Shown piece by piece: positions 45,577-54,375 of a DNA stretch of 64,000 nucleotides. The DNA comes from Phycisphaera sp. GTDB lineage: Bacteria > Planctomycetota > Phycisphaerae > Phycisphaerales > UBA1924. Where the stretch lies: the NCBI GenBank assembly GCA_003712165.1, contig RHLH01000001.1, positions 1,585,575-1,649,574 of the forward strand, in the 5' to 3' direction. The first letter of the stretch is position 1. Each line of letters starts with the position of its first letter. Below the pieces are notes generated by a model. It was not told the origin of the DNA, did not search any database, and was given only the letters and a program-made list of their open reading frames with translations. The translations under genes and the position numbers were made by a program.

Positions 45577-48500
45577 ATGGCGCACCTCCCTGCATTCACT
45601 CAGGACCAGTTCGAGGCACTTCGTAGCAGGCGAAGCCAACTCGCGACCGATCTTGGACGGGTCGTCGAGGGTGAAGTCCGTTTCGGACGCCACGACAGGG
45701 GGCTCTATTCGACGGACGCGTCGATTTACCAAGTCGAGCCGCTCGGGGTCGTCGTGCCGAGTTCGGTCCGGGATGCTGCGAAGGCGGCGGAGTACTGCCT
45801 GCGTGAGGGAATCCCGCTTCTGCCAAGAGGCGGCGGCACGAGTCTGGCAGGCCAGTGCACAAGTGAGGCGGTGGTTCTTGATCTTTCCGCCCGATGTACT
45901 GACGTGCTGTCACTGGATATCCCTGGAAAGACGTGCGAGGTCGAAGCCGGGATCACGATCGATGCACTCAACAGAGCCATCGAGGAGAGCGGGCTGTTCT
46001 TTGCTCCAGACCCTGCAACGGTAAGGCAGGCGACAGTAGGTGGCTGTATCGGGAACAACGCTGCGGGCACGCGGTCGATCAAGTACGGCAGAACTTCAGA
46101 GAATGTGGAAGCAGTCGATGTTGTGCTCGGTTCGGGCTCACGAGCAAAGCTTGAGCAGGGCGCCGGGGTTAAGGATCCAGTGGTCAGGAGGCTCACCGAG
46201 TCTGTCATCGACATCGTGAATCGACACGAGAGACTGATCGACGAACGCTATCCAAAGACGCTCCGCAGGAACGCAGGGTACGGGCTCGACACGATCCTGA
46301 TGCAGATACGTGAGGGCGACGCGCTTAAGACTGTCAACCTTGCATCACTGGTCTGCGGATCAGAGGGCACGCTGGCGGTGACACTCGGTGCGAGGCTGAA
46401 GCTCCATACAATCCCGAAAGAACGTGGGCTGGCTGTTCTCGCCTTCGACTCGCTCGATGAGGCGATGGATGCAGTGCCCAGCCTGCTGTCGCTAGAGCCC
46501 TCAGCGATTGAGTTGCTCGATGACATGGTTATCAAGACGGCATTGGTAAATATAGAGCACCGGGCATCGGTCAATCTCTTGCCAAAGCCAACACGCGGCG
46601 ATCTCAAGGCGATTCTGTATGTCGAGTTCCAGGGCAATGATATCGCAGAGTTCAAGGAGAAATATGAAAACCTTCGGTCTTTGACACCAGGCATTGCTTC
46701 TGAGTTGCACACGTCCTCGGAATCGATCGCGAGGGCTCTGAGGCTGAGGCAAGCGGGCGAGCCGTTGCTGCATGCGATCCCGGGTGAGCGAAAGCCGCTG
46801 GGCTTTGTTGAAGATAACGTCGTCCCAGTGGAGCGGCTCGGTGAGTTTGTACGGGCATTTCGCGGAATTGTTGAAAGCCACGGCACGACAGCCGCGTTCT
46901 ATGCTCACGCCTCAGTGGGGGTGCTCCATGTCAGACCTTTACTCAACCTGCGATCGCAGCAGGATCGAGAATCGATGGTGGAAATTGCAACAAAGGTAGC
47001 TGATCTCGCCAAGAGCTTGGGCGGTGTGATGTCGGGCGAGCATGGGGACGGTAAGGCGCGAGGGCCCCTTCTGGAGCAGCACTTTGGCCCGGAACTCATG
47101 GACGCGTTCCGAGAGATTAAGAACGTGTTCGACCCCGATAGTCTGCTTAACCCGGGCAACATCGTACAGCCAGCATTACCCGAGACGATCGCTGAGCGAA
47201 CACGGGTCATGCCCGGTGACGAGCAAGCTGCGATCCCAGATATTGAGACGTACTACGACTATGCGAATCAGGACGGTTTCTCGCATGCGGTAGAGATGTG
47301 CAACGGCGCAGGGGTTTGCAGAAAGACCAGCTCGGGAACCATGTGCCCATCCTACATGGCACTCCGCGACGAAAGGCACTCGACACGGGGTCGTGCCAAC
47401 GCGATACGGATGGCGCTTTCAGGCCAACTGACTGGGGATCAACTCTCGTTCAATGATAAAGACACGATGGAGACACTTGCCCTGTGCCTGAGCTGCAAGG
47501 GGTGCAAGCGAGAATGCCCTAGCAATGTTGACGTTGGCAAACTGAAGTCAGAATTTACGGCTCAGCGTTTCAAGAGAACAAGGTTCCCGCTCACGAAACT
47601 ATTCTTTACGAAGTTTCGTTCTATAAACTCGTCCGCGTCGCGTATACCGCGTCTCTCAAATATCCCTACAAAGCCTGGGATTGTGAGAAGCCTCCTGGGT
47701 CTGGTATCGGCACTTCCGTCCGGGCGCTCACTTCCATCTAGTCAACCCTCCCTTGCTCGCGATGAGAGCTGGAGCGTTGCTCACGATACTGCCCTCCCCA
47801 CGGTGCTTCTCTTTGGTGATTGTTTCAGCATGTACAACGAGACCTCGATAGGACTCGATGCAAAAACGCTACTCGAAGCATTTGGATACCGTGTTATGCT
47901 CGCTGATGAGGGATGCTGCCAACGCCCCGCGATATCAAACGGCTTCCTTCCGCAGGCCATTCGAGAGATCGACAAGCTGGTTGGCAGGCTCAACACCCTG
48001 GCCTCGAATTGCAACGCGAAGGCAATATTGGCGGTCGAACCGTCGTGTTTGTCAGCTATTCAGGATGAGTGGTTGTCACTGAGATGCAACACGCCTCTCG
48101 TCGAGCGCAAAAGACTGGCTGACCGGATGATGCTTGTCGAGCAGTTCCTCGATCAGTACTGGGACTGCCATCCAAGGAGGCCAGAGTTTGTACAGCCGGC
48201 GGGCAGGGTCCTTCTGCATGCCCACTGCCACCAGAAAGCACTCTGGGGTGGCGAATCTTCAGGGAGGCTCCTGGAGAGGGCATTCACAGGCAAATACTCG
48301 GAGTTGGATACCGGCTGCTGCGGTATGGCCGGTGGATTTGGCATGCACAAGAAGCGGTTCGATCTCTCCATACAGATCGGTGAAATGACACTGTTCCCCT
48401 TGGTCAGAGAAGTCACGGAGGACGATGTCCTGCTGGCGACCGGCACGTCCTGCAGGCACCAACTCCGTGATGGTGTGCAATACGAAGCTCCGCATCCCGT

Positions 48501-48579
48501 GAGCTATCTCAGGAAACAGCTTGTCTGGCGCAAACAGATCGAGGAAACAGGATTGGCTCCCAGATTTGCGCGAGGATAG
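45577..48579 (+). CDS. FAD-linked oxidoreductase with Fe-S and CCG domains
   Basis: A 1000-residue three-part protein like YdiJ and glycolate/D-lactate dehydrogenases fused to their Fe-S subunit. The FAD-binding (PCMH) domain has LLPRGGGTSLAGQC near 85-98 and GGCIGNNAAGTRSIKYG; the FAD oxidase C-terminal domain ends with GVMSGEHGDGKARG. A two-cluster ferredoxin region (about 572-650) has CNGAGVCRKTSSGTMCPSY and CLSCKGCKRECPSN. Two CCG cysteine-rich modules follow (DEGCCQRPA, then HCHQKALWGG with DTGCCGMAGGFGMHKKRF). It would oxidise a 2-hydroxy acid and pass electrons to the quinone pool; the substrate is not readable. Only one gene is needed because the subunits are fused. Confidence 0.88.
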   Translation: MAHLPAFTQDQFEALRSRRSQLATDLGRVVEGEVRFGRHDRGLYSTDASIYQVEPLGVVVPSSVRDAAKAAEYCLREGIPLLPRGGGTSLAGQCTSEAVVLDLSARCTDVLSLDIPGKTCEVEAGITIDALNRAIEESGLFFAPDPATVRQATVGGCIGNNAAGTRSIKYGRTSENVEAVDVVLGSGSRAKLEQGAGVKDPVVRRLTESVIDIVNRHERLIDERYPKTLRRNAGYGLDTILMQIREGDALKTVNLASLVCGSEGTLAVTLGARLKLHTIPKERGLAVLAFDSLDEAMDAVPSLLSLEPSAIELLDDMVIKTALVNIEHRASVNLLPKPTRGDLKAILYVEFQGNDIAEFKEKYENLRSLTPGIASELHTSSESIARALRLRQAGEPLLHAIPGERKPLGFVEDNVVPVERLGEFVRAFRGIVESHGTTAAFYAHASVGVLHVRPLLNLRSQQDRESMVEIATKVADLAKSLGGVMSGEHGDGKARGPLLEQHFGPELMDAFREIKNVFDPDSLLNPGNIVQPALPETIAERTRVMPGDEQAAIPDIETYYDYANQDGFSHAVEMCNGAGVCRKTSSGTMCPSYMALRDERHSTRGRANAIRMALSGQLTGDQLSFNDKDTMETLALCLSCKGCKRECPSNVDVGKLKSEFTAQRFKRTRFPLTKLFFTKFRSINSSASRIPRLSNIPTKPGIVRSLLGLVSALPSGRSLPSSQPSLARDESWSVAHDTALPTVLLFGDCFSMYNETSIGLDAKTLLEAFGYRVMLADEGCCQRPAISNGFLPQAIREIDKLVGRLNTLASNCNAKAILAVEPSCLSAIQDEWLSLRCNTPLVERKRLADRMMLVEQFLDQYWDCHPRRPEFVQPAGRVLLHAHCHQKALWGGESSGRLLERAFTGKYSELDTGCCGMAGGFGMHKKRFDLSIQIGEMTLFPLVREVTEDDVLLATGTSCRHQLRDGVQYEAPHPVSYLRKQLVWRKQIEETGLAPRFARG

Positions 48580-48582
48580 CGA

Positions 48583-49545
48583 TCAGAGAGGTGCATCAAC
48601 CGAACGGAGAACATCGTCGGCGATGGCCTCGAGCGCACGGGCGTCGTCGATAAGAGATGGGTCACTCGGTGTCAGCCTGTGCGATGCTGCAGCGACGAAG
48701 TGTTCCGCGACATCCTCGGGAATCACGTAATCTCGGTCGTTTAGTCTTGCCGTCGCTCTGGCAGCCTGTGCGACGGCAAGTGCACCTCGCGTGGAGAGAC
48801 CCAGGGAGAGTTCGGGGATAGATCTGCTCCTCTGCGCAAGTTGCTGGATATACGAAGCGACCGATGTTTCAAGCCGCGTCTGGTCTGTGGTGTCCTGCAT
48901 CGAACGGATCTGCTCAAGTGTCACGGCAGGTTTCAGTGAAGAGAGCGCGATCGTAGACGGGCGCTCCTGGATCACTCGGATCTCGCTCTCAGAGCTTGGG
49001 TATCCAAGGCTTGTTCGAAGAAGAAAGCGATCGAGTTGACTCTCAGGGAGCGGGTATGTCCCATGAAACGAGGATGGGTTCTGGGTCGCTACAACGATAA
49101 AGGGTTGCGGGAGTCGGTGAGTAAGACCGTCTATTGTGACCGAGGCTTCATTCATCGCTTCGAGCAGAGCGCTCTGTGTCCGAGGAGGGGTTCGGTTGAT
49201 TTCGTCGGCGAGGAGCACGTTGGCGAATACAGGGCCCGGCCTGAACCGGAACTCGTGGGTGCTCTCTTCGTAGATGCTCACGCCGATAACGTCGGCGGGG
49301 AGCATGTCAGGCGTCATCTGGATTCGGCGGAAATCCCCTCCAACACATCGGGCAACAGCTGAAGCCAGCACTGTTTTGCCTACACCCGGGACATCCTCGA
49401 GCAGCAGGTGCCCTCTGGCGAGCAGGCAGCAGAGCACCTTCTCGATCGAGCCAGGTTCGCCTAGATACACCTTACGGATGTTCTCTCTGAGGGTATGGAT
49501 AGCGTCCTGCATGGGTTCTGTTCTCTCGTTCAGGTTGGTGGTCAT
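48583..49545 (-). CDS. MoxR-family AAA+ ATPase
   Basis: A 320-residue MoxR ATPase, a chaperone-like AAA+ protein that usually works with von Willebrand A proteins. Walker A is DVPGVGKT (51-58), Walker B VLLADEINRTPPRTQ, sensor 1 VATQNP, and the arginine-finger region DRFLLRTSLGYP. I chose ATG at 49545 (MTTNLNERTE); an upstream frame to 49605 would overlap the divergent gene. Its usual partner genes (DUF58, vWA) are not adjacent: neighbours are an oxidoreductase and a zinc-ribbon protein. The vWA gene at 54376 is a possible but distant partner. Confidence 0.9.
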   Translation of the reverse strand: MTTNLNERTEPMQDAIHTLRENIRKVYLGEPGSIEKVLCCLLARGHLLLEDVPGVGKTVLASAVARCVGGDFRRIQMTPDMLPADVIGVSIYEESTHEFRFRPGPVFANVLLADEINRTPPRTQSALLEAMNEASVTIDGLTHRLPQPFIVVATQNPSSFHGTYPLPESQLDRFLLRTSLGYPSSESEIRVIQERPSTIALSSLKPAVTLEQIRSMQDTTDQTRLETSVASYIQQLAQRSRSIPELSLGLSTRGALAVAQAARATARLNDRDYVIPEDVAEHFVAAASHRLTPSDPSLIDDARALEAIADDVLRSVDAPL

Positions 49546-49587
49546 CGTACCGGTCTCGGCGTGTATGATCCCGTTTCTGGCATCCAA

Positions 49588-50538
49588 ATGGACGAACGAG
49601 CACAAGACAATCTGGAAGGGCAGGGTGTCACCGGAGCTGACCCAGATCTTGCTGCAGTGCTGTCGGGCGAACTGCCGTGCTGGTCGTGCAAATACGACCT
49701 GACTGGTTTGTCTGTGACGAGCCAGTGTCCCGAATGTGGCACACCGGTTCGTGCGACACTTCTTGCAATCGTCGATCCTGAAGCTACTTCATTCATACCG
49801 CTGCAATCTCCTGCTCTTTCGGCGATCGGCTTGGTGACCTGGAGCGGAGCGGCACTGGCCGCTATTTTCTGTGTGCTGCTACTGAGGGTGTCTGATCTCT
49901 CGTTCGAGCTACTCTCAATGAACGAGAGCATGAGACACTTTGGTGTGCTTGTGCCAGTGCTGACCGGTCTAAGTGGTCTTGGGGCTCTCGCATTCATACG
50001 GCCTCACAACGCTGTACGGGCGTTGGTGAGCATCCGTTCCATCGCTGCCGTGGTTCTGTATGCACCACTCGTCTGGCTCCTCTGGAATCTGCACGTCCGT
50101 TTCGATGTCATGTACGGCGCCCCTTACTTCGGCGATCCTCTCAATGTCCGGGAGAGGGTCATCCGCCGAATTGGAATCGGACTTCTCGTGCTCGTGATCG
50201 CGTTGCTGCTTCGCCCCGGTGTACGCGAGTTTGCCAAACGCTCGGTGTTGCTTCGTACCGGACAGCTTTCGAGGCAGACAGTGCTCGCTCTGGCCAGCGC
50301 GGTCTTGATCACACTTGGCGGCGACCTTGTTCACTTCTCGTCTCTTCGTTGGCCCGTGATGCAAAGCGTGATCGTGGACACGGTCTGGATGGCGTTTGTC
50401 GTGATCGGCTCTGCGATGATCCTGATCGGCTTTATCGGGATGTTCATCGATTCGCTGAGACTGTTCCCTGTGCTCAGGAAGGGGCCAAAGTCGCTGCGGG
50501 ATGTCATCCGCAAGGAAGCAGTCGATGGACCCGAGTGA
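49588..50538 (+). CDS. Zinc-ribbon multi-pass membrane protein of unknown function
   Basis: A 316-residue protein. A zinc ribbon near residues 30-55 (CWSCKYDLTGL followed by CPECG) precedes about five hydrophobic segments (for example IGLVTWSGAALAAIFCVLLL, FGVLVPVLTGLSGLGALAFI, SIAAVVLYAPLVWLLW, IGIGLLVLVIALLL and VDTVWMAFVVIGSAMILIGFIGMF). This layout is common in planctomycete proteins of unknown role. I chose ATG 49588 (MDERAQDNLEG), since the longer frame would run into the MoxR gene. A TATGAT lies at 49564-49569, close enough to be a -10 element with a short leader. The next gene overlaps by 14 bases. Confidence 0.75.
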   Translation: MDERAQDNLEGQGVTGADPDLAAVLSGELPCWSCKYDLTGLSVTSQCPECGTPVRATLLAIVDPEATSFIPLQSPALSAIGLVTWSGAALAAIFCVLLLRVSDLSFELLSMNESMRHFGVLVPVLTGLSGLGALAFIRPHNAVRALVSIRSIAAVVLYAPLVWLLWNLHVRFDVMYGAPYFGDPLNVRERVIRRIGIGLLVLVIALLLRPGVREFAKRSVLLRTGQLSRQTVLALASAVLITLGGDLVHFSSLRWPVMQSVIVDTVWMAFVVIGSAMILIGFIGMFIDSLRLFPVLRKGPKSLRDVIRKEAVDGPE

Positions 50539-50935
50539 GGCCAAGCAGGTGGGCGAGTGTGTCGGGAGGGTGATCTCAGGGTTGCCCGAGACGCTGCAGG
50601 AGATGATCGAAGAGGTCCCGATTGTCCTGCTTGACGAGCCCAGCCCCGAGATGCTGAGAGACCTCGGGATCGACCCAGCAGACCCTGGCGCACGATACGA
50701 GATCAGCGGATTGCATACCGGTATCCCAATCACAGAAGAGAGCGTCGAATCTCCCCCGGAATTGCCGACCGTGATCCACCTCTTTCGCCTGGGGCTCGCC
50801 GAGTTGGCTAGAGACGGTGCCGGACGGTTGAATCCTGAAACGTTGGAGCGCGAAGTACGAATAACGGTGTTACACGAACTGGGTCATCAATTCGGACTAG
50901 ATGAAGATGACCTTGAGTCGCTGGGTTATGGCTAA
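50525..50935 (+). CDS. Zincin-like metallopeptidase family protein
   Basis: A 136-residue protein with the metal-binding motif HELGHQFGLDEDDLESLGY at the C-terminus. This HExxH..xE/D pattern in a short protein is typical of the small zincin-like (PF06262-type) family found near cell-envelope and housekeeping genes; no protease activity is proven for the group. I chose ATG 50525, with AAGGA eight bases upstream (50512-50516); it overlaps the previous gene by 14 bases. Confidence 0.85.
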   Translation: MDPSEAKQVGECVGRVISGLPETLQEMIEEVPIVLLDEPSPEMLRDLGIDPADPGARYEISGLHTGIPITEESVESPPELPTVIHLFRLGLAELARDGAGRLNPETLEREVRITVLHELGHQFGLDEDDLESLGYG

Positions 50936-50941
50936 CCGCCT

Positions 50942-50960
50942 CCGATCGCCGATTGATCGG
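50942..50960. other. Stem-loop between the metallopeptidase and SppA genes
   Basis: CCGATC (50942-50947) pairs with GATCGG (50955-50960) around a 7-base loop, seven bases after the metallopeptidase stop. No T-run follows. It could be a processing or weak termination element. Confidence 0.25.
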
Positions 50961-50995
50961 TAGAATCCGGCATCAACAGGCAGCAGGAGGCCAAC

Positions 50996-52789
50996 ATGAA
51001 GTATTCAGCAGGAAGTCTTGTCGCTCTGGCAGGCGCGGTAGCGGTCGCTCTCCCAGCCGTGGGGCAATCCGCCAAGAAGTCGCGGACAGCGGATTTGGAT
51101 CAGGCCGAGGTTGGTCTGCTCACAATCTCAGGCACACCAGCAGAGCGCCCGGGGCCTTTCGATTGGATATCCGGTGATACGACCATAACCCTCCGCTCGC
51201 TCGTAGGCGGGCTCCAGGAGGCTGCTGCGGATGATGATCTCCGGGCTGTGGTGATCAAGCTCGACGACGCTGCTCTGGGTGCAACCCACGTAGAAGAACT
51301 CGCAGACGCGATCGGCGACGCTCAGGATGCCGGGAAGAAGGTCTACGTTGTCGCTGACGGCTACAACACCACGAGCCTGATGCTCGGTGCTGTTGCTGAT
51401 GAATCGGTCATCCATCACGGCAGCCCGGTATCGCTCCCGGGCCTGTATATGGAGCAGTACTACCTCGCTGATATGTTCAACTGGATCGGTGCCGAGGCCA
51501 GTTTCGAGCAGGTCGGTAAATACAAAGGGGCCGACGAGACCTACACACGGACTCAACCCAGCGAGGCGTGGGACGAGAACATCACTCAACTCCTCGACAG
51601 CATGTACGGCAACATCCGTTCGATGCTCATGGACGGGAAGGGGATGTCATCAAGCGAGCTCGATGCAGCTATGGATCGTTCGTTCTACACCACCGCTGAG
51701 ACCGCTGTGGAGCTTGGCCTGATCGATACCGCCGTCGACCTCGGGCATCTGGAAGAGGCGCTCGAGGACGACCTCGGCGCGTCCATAAGTTGGAACACCG
51801 ATCTTGTCGAATCCAGTGGTGGCATGGCGATCGATCCGTCGAACCCGTTCGCGATGCTCTCCATGCTCTCGCGTGACCCCTCGAACAACCCCGTTCGACC
51901 GACGATCGCGGTCGTCCATATCGACGGCGTCATCATGGACGGTGATTCGACCGAGGGCGGCCTCTTCGGGTCGTCATCCGTCGGCAGCCGAACCATCCGC
52001 GGGATCATGAAGGATCTCGAGGAGGACGACGATGTCAAGGGCGTTGTCATTCGTATCAACTCACCGGGTGGCTCAGCCACCGCGAGCGAGGTCATCTACC
52101 GCGCCGCCCGCGACGTGGCAGAAGAGAAGCCCGTGTACGTCAGTGTCGGAAACATGGCTGCCTCGGGCGGTTACTACATCGCTGTCTCGGGTGACAGGAT
52201 TTTCGTCAACCCATCATCAATCGTGGGTTCGATCGGGGTTGTCGGCGGCAAGGTCGCGACGGCGGGTGTATTCGACAAACTTCACATCAATGTTGTTGGT
52301 CGAGGGCGCGGACCTCACGCCGAGCTGTTCGGCAGCAGCAAACCCTGGAACGGCGATCAGCGCAAAGCTGTTCGCGACATGATGACCGAGACGTACAACC
52401 TCTTCACGAGCCGTGTCGAGGCCGGTCGTGACGGGATCGACCTGTCGAAGACTGCCGAGGGCAGGCTCTTTACGGGTGACAAGGGCCTCGAGCTGAACAT
52501 GGCCGACGATATCGGCACACTCACAGACACGATCGAGGCGATGGCCGACGAACTCGGCATGGATCGCTATGACGTGCTCGACTACCCTGGCCCGATGAGC
52601 TTCGACGACCTTATCGAGTCATTCACAGGGGGCATGGTCACCTCTCCCGTCAACGGGATGGAGCAGATCCTGCAGCGAGTCGTCGGGCCTCAGGGCTGGG
52701 AGATCGTGAAGCAGCGGATCGATGCCGCGGTCATGCTAAACGGGCAACCGGTCATGCTGATCGATCCGGCGATTATCGTTGTGAAGTAA
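50996..52789 (+). CDS. sppA: Signal peptide peptidase SppA (67K type)
   Basis: A 597-residue serine protease of the SppA family, S49, which degrades cleaved signal peptides. Residues 1-24 are a signal or anchor peptide (VALAGAVAVALPAVGQ). The protein has two homologous halves. The catalytic Lys is in VGKYKGADE (near residue 175) and the nucleophile Ser is in NMAASGGYYIA (near residue 390), as in the Lys/Ser dyad of the long form. The start ATG follows GCAGGAGG. Length is normal. A strong terminator follows it. It has no operon partner in the same direction downstream. Confidence 0.92.
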   Translation: MKYSAGSLVALAGAVAVALPAVGQSAKKSRTADLDQAEVGLLTISGTPAERPGPFDWISGDTTITLRSLVGGLQEAAADDDLRAVVIKLDDAALGATHVEELADAIGDAQDAGKKVYVVADGYNTTSLMLGAVADESVIHHGSPVSLPGLYMEQYYLADMFNWIGAEASFEQVGKYKGADETYTRTQPSEAWDENITQLLDSMYGNIRSMLMDGKGMSSSELDAAMDRSFYTTAETAVELGLIDTAVDLGHLEEALEDDLGASISWNTDLVESSGGMAIDPSNPFAMLSMLSRDPSNNPVRPTIAVVHIDGVIMDGDSTEGGLFGSSSVGSRTIRGIMKDLEEDDDVKGVVIRINSPGGSATASEVIYRAARDVAEEKPVYVSVGNMAASGGYYIAVSGDRIFVNPSSIVGSIGVVGGKVATAGVFDKLHINVVGRGRGPHAELFGSSKPWNGDQRKAVRDMMTETYNLFTSRVEAGRDGIDLSKTAEGRLFTGDKGLELNMADDIGTLTDTIEAMADELGMDRYDVLDYPGPMSFDDLIESFTGGMVTSPVNGMEQILQRVVGPQGWEIVKQRIDAAVMLNGQPVMLIDPAIIVVK

Positions 52790-52813
52790 CACCAGCAAAT
52801 CGAACTTGAAATA

Positions 52814-52852
52814 AAGGCGGCCGCCTCCATATGGGGACGGCCGCTTTGTTTT
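52814..52852. terminator. Bidirectional terminator between sppA and frr
   Basis: GCGGCCG (52817-52823) pairs with CGGCCGC (52838-52844), extended by an inner CCTCC/GGGG stem, and followed by TTTGTTTTAT on the plus strand. On the minus strand the flanking TTTATTT gives a T-run, so the same hairpin could terminate both convergent transcripts (sppA and frr). Confidence 0.85.
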
Positions 52853-52866
52853 ATGACAACGCCAGA

Positions 52867-53436
52867 TCAGTCGACCGACATGATCTCCTTGGATTTGTCG
52901 TCGATCCTGGATTCCACCTGAGACTCGTACTTCTTCAGGAGATCCTGGATCTCGTCCTTCAAGGTCGACACCTCGTCCTCTGAGATGTGCCCCTCGCCTT
53001 TACCGAGCGCGTCGGCGTGCTTGTTCGCGTCTCTACGGGCGTTGCGGATGACAACCTTCGCATCCTCAGCCATCTTCTTAGCCTTGGCAACAAGCTGCTT
53101 GCGACGATCGGTTGAGAGCGGCGGGACGTTGAGCCTGATCTGCTTGGCGTCAACCTGTGGATTGAGGCCGAGGTCAGACGCCTCAATTGCCTTGGCAATC
53201 TCTTTCACGGCACCCGCATCGAATGGCTTGATCAGGATCTGGGTCGGCTCGGGTGTGCTGATCGCCGCGAGGGTCTTCATGTCTGTGGGAGCACCGTAGT
53301 AGTCCACCTTGATGTACTCGACGAGCGCGGTCGAGGCACGCCCGCCGCGGAGTCCCTGGAACTCGTGATCGAGGTAATCGATTGCCTTTGTCATGCCCTC
53401 TTCGCAGGTGAGCAGGATGGTGTCTGGGTCGTTCAT
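52867..53436 (-). CDS. frr: Ribosome recycling factor
   Basis: A 189-residue RRF that splits post-termination ribosomes together with EF-G. The helical domain contains the family motif RGGRASTALVEYIKVDYYGAP and the ending KKYESQVESRIDDKSKEIM. I chose ATG at 53436, with AAGGA upstream; a longer frame to 53811 lies antisense to sense pyrH sequence and is not real. It follows pyrH after 22 bases, the usual pyrH-frr order. Translation elongation factor tsf is not upstream, unlike in many bacteria. Confidence 0.95.
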   Translation of the reverse strand: MNDPDTILLTCEEGMTKAIDYLDHEFQGLRGGRASTALVEYIKVDYYGAPTDMKTLAAISTPEPTQILIKPFDAGAVKEIAKAIEASDLGLNPQVDAKQIRLNVPPLSTDRRKQLVAKAKKMAEDAKVVIRNARRDANKHADALGKGEGHISEDEVSTLKDEIQDLLKKYESQVESRIDDKSKEIMSVD

Positions 53437-53458
53437 GGCTTGCTTCCTTGAATGTCGG

Positions 53459-54181
53459 TCAATCGTTTGTGACCAGCGTTCCGATCGAGTTGCCTGAGAC
53501 AACCTTTGCGATGTTGCCCGGGACATCAAACTGAAAGACGCGGATCGGGATGTTTCTTTCTCGGCACATGGCGAACGCCGTGACGTCCATGACAGCCAGA
53601 CCCTCGGCCAGAGCCTCGTCAAAGGAGAGCCTCTCATACCGCGTGGCCTCAGGGTTGGTTTTGGGGTCTGCTGTGTAGACGCCGTCGACCTTCGTGGCCT
53701 TGAGCAGCTGGGTGCAACCAAGCTCGGTCGCCCTGAGCGCGGCACAGGTGTCGGTTGTGAAGAAGGGGTTGCCCGTGCCAGCCACGAGGACCACGACTCG
53801 GCCCTTCTCAAGGTGACGGATAGCGCGATTCTTGATGAAGGGCTCAGCCACGGATTTGATCTCGAGGGCCGACATCACCCTGGAATCCACCCCGATCGAG
53901 ACGAGCTTCTCGCGCAAGGCCATGCCGTTCATGACTGTGCCGAGCATGCCCATGTAGTCGGCCGTGCCCTGCTCGATGTCACCCTTGTCGGCGAGCTCGG
54001 CCCCACGGATGATGTTCCCGCCGCCCACGACCACTGCGAGCTGGGCCCCGAGCTCCGCGGCTTGCTTGATCTCGCCCGCGATGAGGGCCAGGCGCGTGGT
54101 GTCGATGCCGAACCCGGCGGGGCCGCAGAAGGCCTCTCCGCTGAGTTTGAGCAGGATGCGGGTGGGGGTGTATTTGGTCAT
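53459..54181 (-). CDS. pyrH: Uridylate kinase (UMP kinase)
   Basis: A 240-residue amino-acid-kinase-fold enzyme that phosphorylates UMP to UDP in pyrimidine synthesis. Motifs are RILLKLSGEAFCG near the N-terminus, VVVGGGNIIRG (the phosphate loop), TGNPFFTTDTCAALRATELG, KVDGVYTADPKTNPEA, and DVTAFAMCRERNIPIRVF. I chose ATG at 54181; the frame extends to 54301, but homology starts at MTKYTPTRILLK. It is divergent from the vWA operon. Length fits the bacterial hexameric enzyme. Confidence 0.95.
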   Translation of the reverse strand: MTKYTPTRILLKLSGEAFCGPAGFGIDTTRLALIAGEIKQAAELGAQLAVVVGGGNIIRGAELADKGDIEQGTADYMGMLGTVMNGMALREKLVSIGVDSRVMSALEIKSVAEPFIKNRAIRHLEKGRVVVLVAGTGNPFFTTDTCAALRATELGCTQLLKATKVDGVYTADPKTNPEATRYERLSFDEALAEGLAVMDVTAFAMCRERNIPIRVFQFDVPGNIAKVVSGNSIGTLVTND

Positions 54182-54375
54182 TCTCGGGTGTCCGTGGGGT
54201 CTCTGACGAGCATAGACCGGTGTATCTGCCCTGGCTTGGCGTATGGTACGATGGAAACCACGGGCCAAGCGGTCCGGACGCCCTGCCTGAATGGAACCCA
54301 TCAGGCGGATGGTTGTCTAACTTTGAGAGAGAATGGCCTACCGGCAAACCCCGCCCGCGAGCCGATACCCAGTCA
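54182..54375. promoter_or_regulatory. Divergent region with leader hairpin upstream of the vWA operon
   Basis: The 194-base gap must hold promoters for pyrH (minus) and the vWA operon (plus); I could not place either. A strong stem-loop lies at 54285-54306: GCCTG pairs with CAGGC and ATGG with CCAT around an AAC loop with a bulged A. It is 70 bases before the vWA start and could be a leader structure. Confidence 0.35.

Noticed and set aside
49546..49605. Twenty-residue N-terminal extension of MoxR
   Set aside because: It overlaps the divergent zinc-ribbon gene start and adds no homologous residues.
53437..53811. Upstream extension of frr to 314 residues
   Set aside because: The extension lies within pyrH coding sequence in another frame, and ATG 53436 has a good ribosome site and matches the family start.
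54220..54375. N-terminal extension of the vWA protein
   Set aside because: The extra 52 residues look like translated leader, contain the stem-loop and do not resemble vWA homologues; the weak ribosome site at 54376 leaves a little doubt.
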